A stretch of DNA of 64,000 nucleotides from the NCBI GenBank assembly GCA_007753675.1, contig CP036432.1, positions 5,058,394 through 5,122,393 on the forward strand. The letters run 5' to 3'. The stretch comes from Stieleria magnilauensis (GTDB lineage Bacteria; Planctomycetota; Planctomycetia; Pirellulales; Pirellulaceae). Both the position numbers and the translations under genes were made by a program. The notes under the pieces were generated by a model that saw nothing but the letters and a program-made list of their open reading frames with translations, was not told where the DNA came from and made no database searches. This document shows, in pieces, positions 20,922 through 30,626 of this stretch (position 1 is its first letter; every line of letters starts with the position of its first letter).

Positions 20922-21404
20922 CATCCAACCAGGGACAGACCCCATCCAACCAGGGACAGACCCCATCCAACCAGGGACAGACCCCATCCAACCAGGGACA
21001 GACCCCATCCAACCAGGGACAGACCCCATCCAACCAGGGACAGACCCCATCCAACCAGGGACAGACCCCATCCGACCGGGGACAGACCCCATCCGACCGG
21101 GGACAGACCCCATCCGACCGGGGACAGACCCCATCCAACCGGGGACAGACCCCATCCAACCGGGGACAGACCCCATCCAACCGGGGACAGACCCCATCCA
21201 ACCGGGACAGACCCCATCCAACCGGGGACAGACCCCATCCAACCGGGGACAGACCCCATCCAACCGGGGACAGACCCCATCCAACCGGGGACAGACCCCA
21301 TCCAACCGGGGACAGACCCCATCCAACCGGGGACAGACCCCATCCAACCGGGGACAGACCCCATCCAACCGGGGACAGGCCCCATCCAACCGGGGACAGA
21401 CCCC
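20922..21404. repeat. Tandem array: 23 units of a 21-bp repeat
   Basis: The unit is CATCCAACCAGGGACAGACC plus C. I count 23 consecutive units without spacers. They fall into blocks: seven with AACCAGGG, then three with GACCGGGG, then AACCGGGG units to the end. One unit, near 21202-21221, has lost a G and is 20 bp, which shifts the reading frame. GGGGACAGACCCC within the unit can form a 4-bp stem with a 5-base loop. Because 21 is a multiple of three and the unit has no stops in several frames, long false ORFs run through it on both strands. It lies between the divergent efflux operon and the SGNH/cytochrome gene. Confidence 0.97.
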
Positions 21405-21409
21405 GACCG

Positions 21410-21435
21410 TCGACACCGCCCCCCATTGATAGCAA
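21410..21435. repeat. Right flanking direct repeat of the tandem array
   Basis: Second copy of the 25-26 bp segment seen at 20897-20921, with one extra C in the C-run. It is followed at 21439-21480 by two degenerate GGCCGGGGACA motifs and a last GGGACAGACCCCGACC, which look like diverged array units. Confidence 0.9.
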
Positions 21436-21691
21436 TAACCGGCCGGGGACAACCGGCCGGGGACAGACCCCGACCGACCGCGCTGCTAGGAGGGTGAATC
21501 GCCAAAACAGCACCTCCGCGTCACGATTCTCCACCGCGCGCGGCACGATCCCTTCTGCACTTCGCCGTCTCGATTACAATCTCCGGATCTCCGCCCAGAA
21601 ATTCTCCACCGACTCCATCGTTCGCCACCACGCGCTTTCCGCACGGGCATTGTTCGCTTTCGAGAACAGCCCCCCAATCAACAAGAGCCTC

Positions 21692-24600
21692 ATGAACATC
21701 ATCCGCAGCTTCGTTGCAATGCCGAAGAACACTCTTATTCCACTGTTGCTCGTCGGCGTTTTGTCCGCAGCGGTTTTTCATCCCTCGGCCGACGCTGCTG
21801 AACCGTTCGAATTTCAGCCCAACGACGTGGTTGCCGTTTACGGCAACGGCCTGGCCGACCGAATGCAGCACGATCCCTGGGTCGAAACGGTGCTGCAGAG
21901 CCATTTGAAGGGCATGAACGTCAGCTTTCGGAACATGAGCTTTTCCGGCGACATGGTCAACAAGAGACCCCGCAACCAGGGGTTCACCAATGATGCCGAA
22001 TACTTGCAACACGTGGCACCGGACGTCGTTTTCACATTCTACGGCTACAACGAATCGTTTGCGGGGCCGGGCGGTGCGGATGCCTATCGTGCCGAGCTGG
22101 TGAAATTGGTCCAGCGCTACACGGATCTGCGCAAGCAAGCGGGAAAGCAAATTCGCTTTGTCCTGTTCAGCCCCATCGCCTACGAATTCACGGGTGATCG
22201 GCACTTGCCCGAGGGGAAAGAGCTGAACGCGAACCTGGCCGTCTACAGCGAAGCGACCCGCAAAGCCGCTGCGGAAACGGGAGCGACCTACGTCGACCTG
22301 TACACGCCGACCCTGCAGTTGTTCCAGTCCAGTGCCGATCGGTACACGATCAACGGCATCCATCTGAACGGCAACGGATACCAAAAACTCAGCGAAATCA
22401 TCTCCGCCGCATTGCTCGGCAAAGCCGCACCGGCCGCCGACACCTTGGGCGATGTCTACGCCGCGGTCGAGGACAAGAACTGGCATTGGCACAATCGCTA
22501 TCACGCCACCGACGGCAACGACATCTGGGGCGGCCGATCCACGCTGACCTTCGTCGATGGTCAAAGCAATGCCGACGTTCTCAAACACGAATTAGTGATG
22601 CTGGACGTGATGACCGCCAATCGTGACAAAGCGATTTGGGCTGCCGTCGAAGGCAAAGAATATGTCGTCGACGACAGCAACGTCCCGCCGCCGGTGAAAG
22701 TGATCTCCAACGTCGGCGGGGGCAGCAAAAGTTCCAGCGCCGCCAAAGAAGGCAGCATCGATTACTTGAGCCCCGAAGAATCGATGGCCAAGATCAACGT
22801 GCCCGAAGGCTACGAATTAAACCTGTTTGCGTCCGAAGTTCAATTTCCCGACTTGGCCAACCCCGTGCAGATGCAGGTCGACGCCAAAGGTCGTCTGTGG
22901 GCGGCAAGCTGGAACACGTATCCCAAGTGGGAACCCGGCAAGGAGATGAACGACAGCCTGATGATTTTTGAGGACACGGACAAAGACGGCACCGCGGACA
23001 TCCGCAAGATCTTTGCCCACGTCCACAATCCGCTCGGCTTCGAATTCTGGGGCGGCGGAGTGATCGTCACCTCAGGCCCCGACCTGCTGTTCTTGAAGGA
23101 TACCGATGGGGACGATGTGGCGGACGTGCGTTATCCCATTCTGCAAGGGCTTGGCACCGCCGACACGCACCATGCAGCGAACAACCTGGTGTACGGCCCG
23201 GACGGCGGCATCTATTGGCAAAGTGGGATTTTCCTGGTGCACAACCACGAAACGCCTTGGAAGCAAAACCTGCACATCGGCGCCTCGGGGATGTATCGCT
23301 TTGACCCACGCACCTTTGTGATCACCCCGCACGCCGGCAATTCACCCAACCCGCACGGCACCAGCTTTGACTACTGGGGTTACTGCTACGCCAACGACGG
23401 CACCGGCGGCAAGTCGTATCAGGTGCGTCCCGAAGGCAACGGATTCAAGATGCACACCCTGCTGGAGAAAGAATTCCGCCCGGTCGCGGCAAACGCGATT
23501 TTATCTTCCCAGCACTTTCCCGAGGAGTTGCAGGACGACTTCTTGATCTGCAACACGATCGGCTTCCTGGGTGTCAAACAGTACTCGCTGGATCGTGAAG
23601 GAAACGGCAAAGACCGCGCGTTCGGACACGTTTGGGGAACGCCGGGGATTGAATTGCTCAACAGCGAAGACCGCAACTTCCGTCCGACCGATGCGGTCAT
23701 CGGCGAAGACGGCGCGTTGTACGTCTCCGACTGGCACAACGCCATCATCGGTCACATGCAACACAACATTCGCGACCCCAACCGCGACCACAAACATGGA
23801 CGTATCTTCCGTCTGACGGTCAAGGGTCGACCGCTGCAAGAACCGGTCAAGATTGACGGCCAACCGATCGCCGCACTGCTGGAAAACCTCAAGCACCCGG
23901 TCAACGGGGTGCGTCACCGGACCCGCGTCGAACTCAGTGCCCGTGATTCCGACGAAGTGATCGCCGCGGCGCAACAATGGATCAAAGATTTTGACCCGAA
24001 CGACGAAACCGAGGCCCATCACCTGCTCGAAGCCCTGTGGTTGCACCAACAGCACGGCGTTCGCAATGAAGCCTTGCTCGACGCGCTGTTAAGCTCCGAC
24101 GTCAAGCACGCCGTTGTCGCGGCCAACACGGTCAAACACTTTTGGGAGAACGTGGACGCCACCGGAGCGAGCGGATTTGCCGCACCGGCCGAAGTCGAGT
24201 TCGTCAAGTTTGATCCCCCCAAGCACCTCAGTCGCGCCGATCGCAAGGTGTACAAACTGGGCGCGGAGGTTTTCCAACGCGAATCGCACTGTGCGACATG
24301 TCACCAAACCCACGGAAAAGGAAGCGCGAACATCTATCCGTCACTGATCGGCAGCCCCTGGGTTACCGGCAGCGAAGAGCGTCTGATCAAGATGACCTTG
24401 CACGGCCTGTGGGGCAAATTGACGGTCAACGGAAAAACCTATGACCCGTCGCGCGGCGTCCCGCCGATGACCGCGTTCCGCTCGCTGCTCAACGACGAAG
24501 AAATGGCCGCAGTGCTGACTTTCGTCCGCAACACCTGGGGCAACCAAGCCTCGCCGGTCCGTCCCGCCAGCGTCAAACAAGTCCGTCAACAGACGACCAG

Positions 24601-25198
24601 CCGTTCGACGTTTTGGACGCCCGACGACCTGCTCGCCGAACACCCGCTCGAGCAAGCCCTGATGACGAACGATCCGGCAGCCGACGTCGAGGAGTTCTCC
24701 AATCCAGCCCTGGAAGAGGAACTGCTCGGCACGCCGACCGCAGAACTGGTCAAGGTCGCGATCGAGCAAGGGAATCTGCGAAGAGGCAAGAAGGTCTTCT
24801 ACCAGTCCGCCGCCGCCTGCTTTGCGTGCCATGACCCGCCGGGCGGGGCAGGCCGCTTGGGTCCTGATCTGGCAACCCTCAAGACCAAGCTAACCGCCGA
24901 GCAACTCGTCGAGGCGATCCTGGATCCTTCGAAGTTGATCGACAAGGCGTACGCACAAGTGAGTGTGCTGACCGCCGACGGCAAGGTTCACACGGGCGTG
25001 CGGATCTCCGAGAACGACGACGAGATGGTGTTGAGAAACCTCGCCGAACCCGAGCCGATCAAGATCGCCCAAGACGACATTGAAGACGTCAAAGAATCCA
25101 AGGTTTCCCTGATGCCGGCCAACTTGGTCCGGCAACTGAAGAGCCGCAAGGAATTCAATGACCTGATGCGGTACGTCATCGAAGTGCGAAAACAATAA
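21692..25198 (+). CDS. SGNH hydrolase fused to PVC-type c-heme dehydrogenase-like protein
   Basis: A 1168-residue exported protein. The signal peptide is followed by an SGNH/GDSL-like esterase domain at about residues 35-250 ([36 protein letters not shown], and the catalytic Asp/His region [12 protein letters not shown]). A beta-propeller of the planctomycete membrane-bound dehydrogenase type spans about 370-720 ([35 protein letters not shown]). A HEAT-like stretch and two c-type heme sites follow, CATCH at Cys867 and CFACH at Cys1043, the latter in the PVC heme-binding C-terminal domain. The frame is open to 20912 through the repeat array; the ATG at 21692 starts the leader and has a weak AAGAG upstream. 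Its stop is 3 bases from the convergent sulfatase. Confidence 0.9.
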   Translation: MNIIRSFVAMPKNTLIPLLLVGVLSAAVFHPSADAAEPFEFQPNDVVAVYGNGLADRMQHDPWVETVLQSHLKGMNVSFRNMSFSGDMVNKRPRNQGFTNDAEYLQHVAPDVVFTFYGYNESFAGPGGADAYRAELVKLVQRYTDLRKQAGKQIRFVLFSPIAYEFTGDRHLPEGKELNANLAVYSEATRKAAAETGATYVDLYTPTLQLFQSSADRYTINGIHLNGNGYQKLSEIISAALLGKAAPAADTLGDVYAAVEDKNWHWHNRYHATDGNDIWGGRSTLTFVDGQSNADVLKHELVMLDVMTANRDKAIWAAVEGKEYVVDDSNVPPPVKVISNVGGGSKSSSAAKEGSIDYLSPEESMAKINVPEGYELNLFASEVQFPDLANPVQMQVDAKGRLWAASWNTYPKWEPGKEMNDSLMIFEDTDKDGTADIRKIFAHVHNPLGFEFWGGGVIVTSGPDLLFLKDTDGDDVADVRYPILQGLGTADTHHAANNLVYGPDGGIYWQSGIFLVHNHETPWKQNLHIGASGMYRFDPRTFVITPHAGNSPNPHGTSFDYWGYCYANDGTGGKSYQVRPEGNGFKMHTLLEKEFRPVAANAILSSQHFPEELQDDFLICNTIGFLGVKQYSLDREGNGKDRAFGHVWGTPGIELLNSEDRNFRPTDAVIGEDGALYVSDWHNAIIGHMQHNIRDPNRDHKHGRIFRLTVKGRPLQEPVKIDGQPIAALLENLKHPVNGVRHRTRVELSARDSDEVIAAAQQWIKDFDPNDETEAHHLLEALWLHQQHGVRNEALLDALLSSDVKHAVVAANTVKHFWENVDATGASGFAAPAEVEFVKFDPPKHLSRADRKVYKLGAEVFQRESHCATCHQTHGKGSANIYPSLIGSPWVTGSEERLIKMTLHGLWGKLTVNGKTYDPSRGVPPMTAFRSLLNDEEMAAVLTFVRNTWGNQASPVRPASVKQVRQQTTSRSTFWTPDDLLAEHPLEQALMTNDPAADVEEFSNPALEEELLGTPTAELVKVAIEQGNLRRGKKVFYQSAAACFACHDPPGGAGRLGPDLATLKTKLTAEQLVEAILDPSKLIDKAYAQVSVLTADGKVHTGVRISENDDEMVLRNLAEPEPIKIAQDDIEDVKESKVSLMPANLVRQLKSRKEFNDLMRYVIEVRKQ

Positions 25199-25201
25199 CG
25201 G

Positions 25202-26680
25202 CTACTTCTTGTTCTTCTTTTTGCCCTTGCCCACGATCGCGGCACGGTTGGTCGAAAACCCGGCCGCGTCGCGTTTGGCCAATAGCCGCGTTTGCATGCT
25301 CTGGAGCACGTCGGCGTACTCGGGGTTCTGGGCCTGGTTGGTGAATTCGCCGGGATCGTTTTTCAAATCGTAAAGCTCCATCCCATCGTCACCGAAGCCC
25401 CACTGAGTGAAACGCCAGTCGTCGGTGCGCAGCGACTCCCCGCCGCTGCGGCTGATCGTGAATGCGTGATCCTTCGTCCATGCGGGCGACTCGACATCCA
25501 AGAGCAGCGGTTTCAAACTGGTGCCCTGCAGCGTTTCGGGGGCGGGAACACCGGCCAACTCGGCCAGCGTCGGATACAGATCGACCAGCTCCGTGATCTT
25601 TGACGTTCCACGACCGTGTTGGTCCTCCAGCCACGGCACACTGATGATGAACGGAACCCGCGTCGCTTCTTCGAACAGGTGCTGCTTTTGAAATTTGTGA
25701 TGATGCCCCAGCAGGTAACCGTGGTCGCTGGTGAACACCACGATGGTGTTGTCCCGCAAGCCATGTTTTTCAAGCGCATCTAACACGAGTCCGACTTGGG
25801 CATCCATGTAGGACACACTGGCGTAGTAAGCCTGCAACAATCCCTTGTGCAGTTCCGGTGTGACACCATACGTGGTGCTGTTGGCTTTGTAGCCGCGGAT
25901 GATTCCCGGCACATCATCAAGATCCTTCTCCGGAACCCGCGGCGCTTCCATGGCTGACCGGTCGTAGCGATCAAAGTATTGCTCGGGGGCGACCAGTGGC
26001 ACGTGCGGGCGGACAAAACCCACGGCCAGAAAGAACGGTTTGTCTTTGACGCGATCGAGAATCTCGATGGCTCGGTCGGCCGCCATGCCGTCGGCGTGGT
26101 CGTGATCCCCTGTCGATGCCACCACCCCGGTGAAACTCTGCGAGCCCTTGTCTTTGGGCGACCAGTTCGTCGATTCACCCGGCGCATGATGCTCGGGTGC
26201 TTTGATATTGATCGCCTCGTCCCAAGAAAATGGATCATCGCGTTCGGCAGTGCCGGCAATGATCTCATTGGGGATTCCCATGTGATAGATCTTGCTGACG
26301 CGTCCGGCATAGTAACCTCGCTTGCGAAAGGTTTGCGACAGCGTGACCACGTTCGGCATGCTGCCGCGCAAGGTGCCTGCATTGCCGAGTGTCAGATTCG
26401 AATACGGATACAGTCCCGACATGATCGAAGCTCGCGACGCACCGCAGACCGGATACTGGCAGTGCATGTTCTCAAACTTCACACCGCGATCCGCCAAACG
26501 ATCCAGGTTCGGCGTTTTGCACTGCGGGTGCCCAAAACCACTCAGCGATGTATTCAGGTCATCGGCGATCAAGAATAAGACGTTCGGTTGCTCAGGCTCG
26601 GCGAGGGCGGGGGAAGTCGCTGCCATCTCCAGCACCGTCATCCCCAGCACAGCCGCAATGGCAAGGCAGGTGTTTTTCAT
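25202..26680 (-). CDS. Secreted sulfatase, iduronate-2-sulfatase-like, CxAxR motif
   Basis: A 492-residue type I sulfatase. The signal peptide ends near residue 27. IADDLNTSLSGFGHP supplies the metal-binding Asp pair. The formylglycine motif is CGASR at Cys79, with Ala in the usual Pro position, an accepted variant. FTSDHGYLLGHHHKFQKQ is the second metal/sulfate site. The C-terminus ends in a lysine run (KGKKKNKK) that could bind polyanionic sulfated glycans or the cell surface. It removes sulfate from an unknown sugar. It converges tail to tail with the SGNH/cytochrome gene and diverges from a small secreted protein. Confidence 0.92.
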   Translation of the reverse strand: MKNTCLAIAAVLGMTVLEMAATSPALAEPEQPNVLFLIADDLNTSLSGFGHPQCKTPNLDRLADRGVKFENMHCQYPVCGASRASIMSGLYPYSNLTLGNAGTLRGSMPNVVTLSQTFRKRGYYAGRVSKIYHMGIPNEIIAGTAERDDPFSWDEAINIKAPEHHAPGESTNWSPKDKGSQSFTGVVASTGDHDHADGMAADRAIEILDRVKDKPFFLAVGFVRPHVPLVAPEQYFDRYDRSAMEAPRVPEKDLDDVPGIIRGYKANSTTYGVTPELHKGLLQAYYASVSYMDAQVGLVLDALEKHGLRDNTIVVFTSDHGYLLGHHHKFQKQHLFEEATRVPFIISVPWLEDQHGRGTSKITELVDLYPTLAELAGVPAPETLQGTSLKPLLLDVESPAWTKDHAFTISRSGGESLRTDDWRFTQWGFGDDGMELYDLKNDPGEFTNQAQNPEYADVLQSMQTRLLAKRDAAGFSTNRAAIVGKGKKKNKK

Positions 26681-26789
26681 GAATCGATCTTGTGTTTCAC
26701 TTTCGGGGAAGCCGTCCGACGAACGAACAAACGATCGCTAGAGGCCCTGTTATGATACAGCGTGATCTACGCTGCCACTGACCATAGAG

Positions 26790-27056
26790 ATGACGAAAGC
26801 TCCGATGTTGCAAAAATCGAGATTCAGGAAATGCGTTGTTCTGTTGATGCTTTTGTCGGCGCCGGTTGCGATGCAGGTCGCGGTGGCGCAGCAATCGGTG
26901 CAACTACCCGACCCCGACGGAAAGCCGGCGGCCGCTGACAAGTCCGTCTCACCCAGCGGCGCGGGATACCACTACAACCACAACGCCGAAACCTACATGG
27001 AAGTCGGCAATGCGCTGGGCTGGGCGATGGCGGAGTTGCTCGCTGGTGAAGACTGA
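26790..27056 (+). CDS. Small secreted hypothetical protein (88 residues)
   Basis: The ORF encodes a leader (RKCVVLLMLLSAPVAMQVAV, ending AQQ) followed by a roughly 55-residue mature part with GAGYHYNHNAETYMEVGNAL and a short hydrophobic helix. The signal peptide and non-random mature sequence suggest a real gene. No family is recognised. It is transcribed away from the sulfatase. An internal ATG five codons in is an alternative start. Confidence 0.6.
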   Translation: MTKAPMLQKSRFRKCVVLLMLLSAPVAMQVAVAQQSVQLPDPDGKPAAADKSVSPSGAGYHYNHNAETYMEVGNALGWAMAELLAGED

Positions 27057-27150
27057 ATCGATCCGGACGGATCGCTGCTGAAACCACGCCCGCAGACGCA
27101 AGGGGCTGCGTCGCGATCGCGTAGATGCCTGGCCGTGCTGTCAGCGGCAG

Positions 27151-27244
27151 GGCGCGAGCCCAATACCACGACGCTAGGCGTCGTTTCTACGGATGGGGCC
27201 CGTAGGCTCGCGCCAAACGGCTGATCATCGTTTGAGATCAGCCG
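27151..27244. repeat. Nested hairpin cluster (REP-like)
   Basis: GGCGCGAGCC (27151-27160) pairs with GGCTCGCGCC (27205-27214). Inside them CGACGC-TAG-GCGTCG (27169-27183) is a perfect hairpin. Directly after the outer pair CGGCTGATC (27218-27226) pairs with GATCAGCCG (27236-27244). It follows the small secreted protein gene and could stabilise or terminate that transcript, or be a dispersed palindromic repeat. Confidence 0.75.
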
Positions 27245-27351
27245 GTTCGCGCCAGCGCCCGGGCCTCCTCATCGGTAATTCATTCGCGGCAATGGGCGTT
27301 TGCCTTCGGTAGCCGAGCAATACCATTTCAACGGTTCTTCGCCCGATCTGC

Positions 27352-27391
27352 TTGACACCTGTTCTACAACCTGTAGTATTACACCCTGTAG
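27352..27391 (+). promoter_or_regulatory. Promoter with two BlaI-type operator dyads
   Basis: TTGACA at 27352-27357 fits a -35 box, with TAGTAT at 27374-27379 as a possible -10 after 16 bases. Over and after the -10 lie two dyads: CTACA-ACC-TGTAG at 27364-27376 (perfect) and TTACA-CCC-TGTAG at 27379-27391 (one mismatch). CTACAnnnTGTAG-like dyads of this TACA/TGTA kind are what BlaI/MecI/CopY repressors bind. Autoregulation of the downstream repressor/sensor operon is therefore likely. Confidence 0.8.
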
Positions 27392-27463
27392 ATAAGAGCC
27401 GGAGGTCCGTTTTAACCGACACGGGCGTCGGCGCGTGTTTTCGAGGATTCGGAGTCTGCAACG

Positions 27464-27862
27464 ATGAAGGCGATGAAACTTGGCGGGCGACAGTTGGCGG
27501 TCATCAAATTGCTGTGGGAACGCGGCGAGATGACGATCGCCGAATTGCAGGGTGCGTTGGATGTCGAGTCGCCGCTGGCGTATTCGACCGTCGCCACCGT
27601 CCTGGCGCGGATGGAAAAGAAAGGTTTGGTAACGCATCGTGACGAGGACCGCACTTACTACTACCGCGCGGCGGTTTCGCAAGAGCGTGCGGGGCAAACG
27701 ATGGTCGGCGAATTCGTCGAGCGACTCTTTGGCGGTAAACCATCGGAACTGGTCAACCACTTACTCGACAGCGATCAGGTGGACTCTAAAGAATTACAGC
27801 GGATCAAAACGCTCGTGCAGCAGCATGAAGCGAAACTTAAGAAGCAGGAAGGTCGATCATGA
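27464..27862 (+). CDS. BlaI/MecI/CopY-family transcriptional repressor
   Basis: A 132-residue winged-helix repressor. Residues about 8-75 form the DNA-binding domain (QLAVIKLLWERGEMTIAELQ, YSTVATVLARMEKKGLVTHR, with the wing at DRTYYYRA). The C-terminal helical part is the dimerisation and protease-sensitive region. Known family members repress until cleaved after activation of a partner M56 sensor. The partner gene overlaps by 4 bases (ATGA), so the pair is translationally coupled. Two operator dyads sit in its own promoter. No beta-lactamase gene is present, so the regulated function is probably not antibiotic resistance. Confidence 0.95.
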   Translation: MKAMKLGGRQLAVIKLLWERGEMTIAELQGALDVESPLAYSTVATVLARMEKKGLVTHRDEDRTYYYRAAVSQERAGQTMVGEFVERLFGGKPSELVNHLLDSDQVDSKELQRIKTLVQQHEAKLKKQEGRS

Positions 27863-30585
27863 GCGATCTCGCAAGCCTGACAGGAAACGTCGGCGTTTTT
27901 CTGTTGACCTATCTGTTGCACTCCACGCTGGCGTTCAGCTTCGTCGCCGCAGCAACCTATTTTCTCGGACGCCGACGCAATAGCGAATTGAGGGTGCTGG
28001 CATGGAAGATGGTGCTCTGTGTTCCGGTCGTCACCACGCTCGCAGTCACGGTGATGGACGTTCCCCATTTCGGGCTCCAGTTTCCAGTGCATATCGCGGT
28101 CAGCGAAGCGGCGGGAGAAACCAGTCGCGACAATCCGACGGCGTCCCAAGAGCGAACGGTGCCGGCGCCGCTCGTGTCGAAAGATGACAATCGCCCGCAA
28201 ACCGCCGACGAAACATCGGCCAGCGGTGCCGACGGGCGATTCGCTTCGACGCCGTTCACGTCGGCCCGGGTTGCTGCCAGCGGTTCACCAAACGTCTCGC
28301 CGTTGAAGCCACCGACCGCCCGCTCCGGCTGGGGAATGGTCATGACAACTTGGTTGCTCGGAATCGTCGTTGGTGCGTTGGGGCTTGGCGTTCAAATGAC
28401 ACGGCTGTTGCAACTTCGCGAGCGGGCCTCGACGATTTCGACCGGCGATCTGTGTCGGTCGTTGAACCGATTGCGACGCAACCTAGGGATTCGCTGCCGC
28501 GTCGATCTATTGCGGACGGCCGATCTTCCCGGACCGGTCGCCGCGGGGATCCTGCGGCCGTTCATCTTGATCCCCCAAAACATCTGTCCCGACTCGGTAG
28601 CCGTCGGCGGTCGGGATGCCTCTCCGAGCACCGGTCGTGAACTCTCAGCGTCGGAGCGTGACGCGTTATTGGCTCACGAACTGGCGCACGTGGCTCAGTG
28701 CGACGCTTTGTGGAACCTGATCGTGCAGATCATCAGCCGCGTGTTCTTCTTCCAGCCGTTGAATTGGTGGGCCGGGCGAGAGCTTCGTAAAGAGATGGAC
28801 TTCCTCGCCGATGCGCAGGCCGCGCTGGTGCTCGGTCACCGAACCGGGTTGGCGCATTGCCTGATCCGACTGGGAGACCAGATGAGCCGGGCGTCTGGGC
28901 CGGTCGGGCCGGTCGGGCCGGTCGGGCCGGTGCACCTTGCGGCCGGGATGGCGGCGTTTCGCTCCACGCTCGGCCAACGCATCGAAACGCTGCTGGACAC
29001 CAACAACGACTTGCGTCGTATGCCGCGTTGGAGCCGATTGGCGGCGCTCGCGGTCATGCTTTCCGGATCGATTTTGGCGACGGTGATCGTGCCCCGCGCG
29101 ATCGCCCGCGCGACTGAACCATCCCCTCCCCCAACGATACCCCACGAAGGAAACGAACCTATGAAGAAGCAAGTTGCAGCATTGGCCATGGCGACCGCCT
29201 TGGTCATCCCGGCTGCCGGCGACGAACCGGCGACCCGCCCCGCATCACCACCGCCGACGACGGAACTGAAAGCCACGCCGGACGCCTTGCCGCCGGGCAT
29301 TCGCAAGTTCAATGGCATGGTCGTCGGTCGGCTGGCTGCCAAGGACATCGAACGCGGTACCTTCGTCGTCCACGTCGATGCGGTCTCGCGTGTGTGGCGC
29401 AACAGTCAAGCAGAAAACCCTCAAAGCATCGTCGGCAAGTCGGTCGCCGTCGGTGGCGTGTTCGGCAAGTTTTTGGACGTCTTGGTCGTCACTCGAATCG
29501 GTGAAACGATCGAGTTTGAGTGCAAGCACGACGGTGACGGGCTGAAGTTCCCCGGTGAAATGCTCCGCAAGGTCGCCCCCTATCGACCGGAAGACTATCC
29601 GAAGTTGCCCGAATCCTTTCGCGGTTTCCAGGGCTCGGTGATCGCGGACATCGTGAAGAAAGATCCCGAAGCGTTCGAAATGATCATCAAGGTCAGCAGC
29701 GTCAAAGAGGCCTGGAACAAGAACACGGCCAAGGAACCCCGCAGCATTGAAGGCCGAACGATGATGCTAGCCGGCTTCTGGAATCGCAAGGAGGTTTATC
29801 ACAGCTTTAAACCGGGTGACCGCATCGAAGTGGGAATGCAGCACATCGGCCGCCAGAGCGAGCACCTGACGGTCGCCGAATTTGTCCGCAAGGCGGATGC
29901 CGGTTCGGAAAAAGCCGCCATGGAACCCATGAAGCGGATGGAGCGAGAGTCCGCCGCGGCGGACGGCTTGGCGTCAGGGCAAAACGGTTTCTGTGGGATG
30001 CTGGTCGGACGTCTGGTCCAAAAGGACGTCGAGCGCGGCACCTTCACCATCACCGTCGATGCCGTGCCACGGATCTGGAACAAGAACCGGGTTGACAACC
30101 CCAAGGCGATCGTCGGTCAAAACGTCCAAGCCGGCGGGGTGTCCGGCAAACTGCTCGATGTCTTGGTGGTGTCCCGCGCCGGAGAGACCATCGAGTTCGG
30201 GGCGCTGCACGAGGGCGGTCCGTTCATGCGAGTCGTGGAAGTGCTTCGCAAGGTGGCTCCGGTTTCGCCCGGTGACTATCCCGAGTTGCCCGAGGCGGTT
30301 CGTGGCATCAAAGCCGTGGTCACTGCAAAGGTCGTCAAGAAGGACCAAGAGATGATGGGATTGATCGTGGAGGTCACCCGTGTCGACGAGTTGCTGCCCG
30401 GCAGTGATGCAACGGATGCCGATTCGATCGTCGGACGACGGGTGATGCTGGACGGGTTCTGGAAACGCAAAGAACTCTATCAAGACCTCCGCGTGGGTGA
30501 CGTGATCCGCTCCGGTGTCGCCCATCAGCAACGGCTGAGCGACAACTTGGCTGTCGCTGAATCGGTCAAGAAGATCGACGGCTGA
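27859..30585 (+). CDS. M56 (BlaR1-like) membrane metallopeptidase fused to a four-fold repeat module
   Basis: A 908-residue protein. Membrane segments lie near residues 10-35, 48-65 and 160-185, and the M56 site is HELAH (His273-His277), with a downstream acidic ligand region (RKEMDFLADAQA). A GPV repeat occurs near 346-358, and a last membrane segment near 395-415. From residue 435 the frame continues as a region with its own leader-like start (MKKQVAALAMATALVIPAAG). Two long copies of a module follow (about 475-660 and 700-905), each made of two similar halves (GMVVGRLAAKDIERGTFVVH against GMLVGRLVQKDVERGTFTIT). The M56 part should sense a signal and inactivate the BlaI partner. The C-terminal module is unknown. 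Confidence 0.88.
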   Translation: MSDLASLTGNVGVFLLTYLLHSTLAFSFVAAATYFLGRRRNSELRVLAWKMVLCVPVVTTLAVTVMDVPHFGLQFPVHIAVSEAAGETSRDNPTASQERTVPAPLVSKDDNRPQTADETSASGADGRFASTPFTSARVAASGSPNVSPLKPPTARSGWGMVMTTWLLGIVVGALGLGVQMTRLLQLRERASTISTGDLCRSLNRLRRNLGIRCRVDLLRTADLPGPVAAGILRPFILIPQNICPDSVAVGGRDASPSTGRELSASERDALLAHELAHVAQCDALWNLIVQIISRVFFFQPLNWWAGRELRKEMDFLADAQAALVLGHRTGLAHCLIRLGDQMSRASGPVGPVGPVGPVHLAAGMAAFRSTLGQRIETLLDTNNDLRRMPRWSRLAALAVMLSGSILATVIVPRAIARATEPSPPPTIPHEGNEPMKKQVAALAMATALVIPAAGDEPATRPASPPPTTELKATPDALPPGIRKFNGMVVGRLAAKDIERGTFVVHVDAVSRVWRNSQAENPQSIVGKSVAVGGVFGKFLDVLVVTRIGETIEFECKHDGDGLKFPGEMLRKVAPYRPEDYPKLPESFRGFQGSVIADIVKKDPEAFEMIIKVSSVKEAWNKNTAKEPRSIEGRTMMLAGFWNRKEVYHSFKPGDRIEVGMQHIGRQSEHLTVAEFVRKADAGSEKAAMEPMKRMERESAAADGLASGQNGFCGMLVGRLVQKDVERGTFTITVDAVPRIWNKNRVDNPKAIVGQNVQAGGVSGKLLDVLVVSRAGETIEFGALHEGGPFMRVVEVLRKVAPVSPGDYPELPEAVRGIKAVVTAKVVKKDQEMMGLIVEVTRVDELLPGSDATDADSIVGRRVMLDGFWKRKELYQDLRVGDVIRSGVAHQQRLSDNLAVAESVKKIDG

Positions 30586-30626
30586 CGCGTGATGAGAAAC
30601 CTCCCCCTAAGATCAACGGTGAGTCG

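Larger units (their letters stand above)
27057..27463. other. Intergenic region with hairpin cluster and the blaI-like promoter
   Basis: No gene is supported. The left part carries a cluster of nested inverted repeats (27151-27244), and the right part a promoter with two operator-like dyads (27352-27391), both listed separately. The 70 or so bases between the operators and the repressor start form an untranslated leader. Confidence 0.5.

Noticed and set aside
20922-21404. CRISPR array
   Set aside because: Units are contiguous 21-mers with no unique spacers, and no cas gene is nearby.
20597-21546. Three long leftward ORFs (to 302 residues) with Val-Pro-Gly-Trp-Met-Gly-type repeats
   Set aside because: They are generated by the 21-bp tandem array, which is open in several frames; no start signals or non-repeat domain support them.
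20912-21691. N-terminal extension of the SGNH/cytochrome ORF with Ser-Asn-Gln-Gly-Gln-Thr-Pro repeats
   Set aside because: The extension is translated array, including a 20-bp unit that shifts the peptide, and it would bury the signal peptide that starts at 21692.
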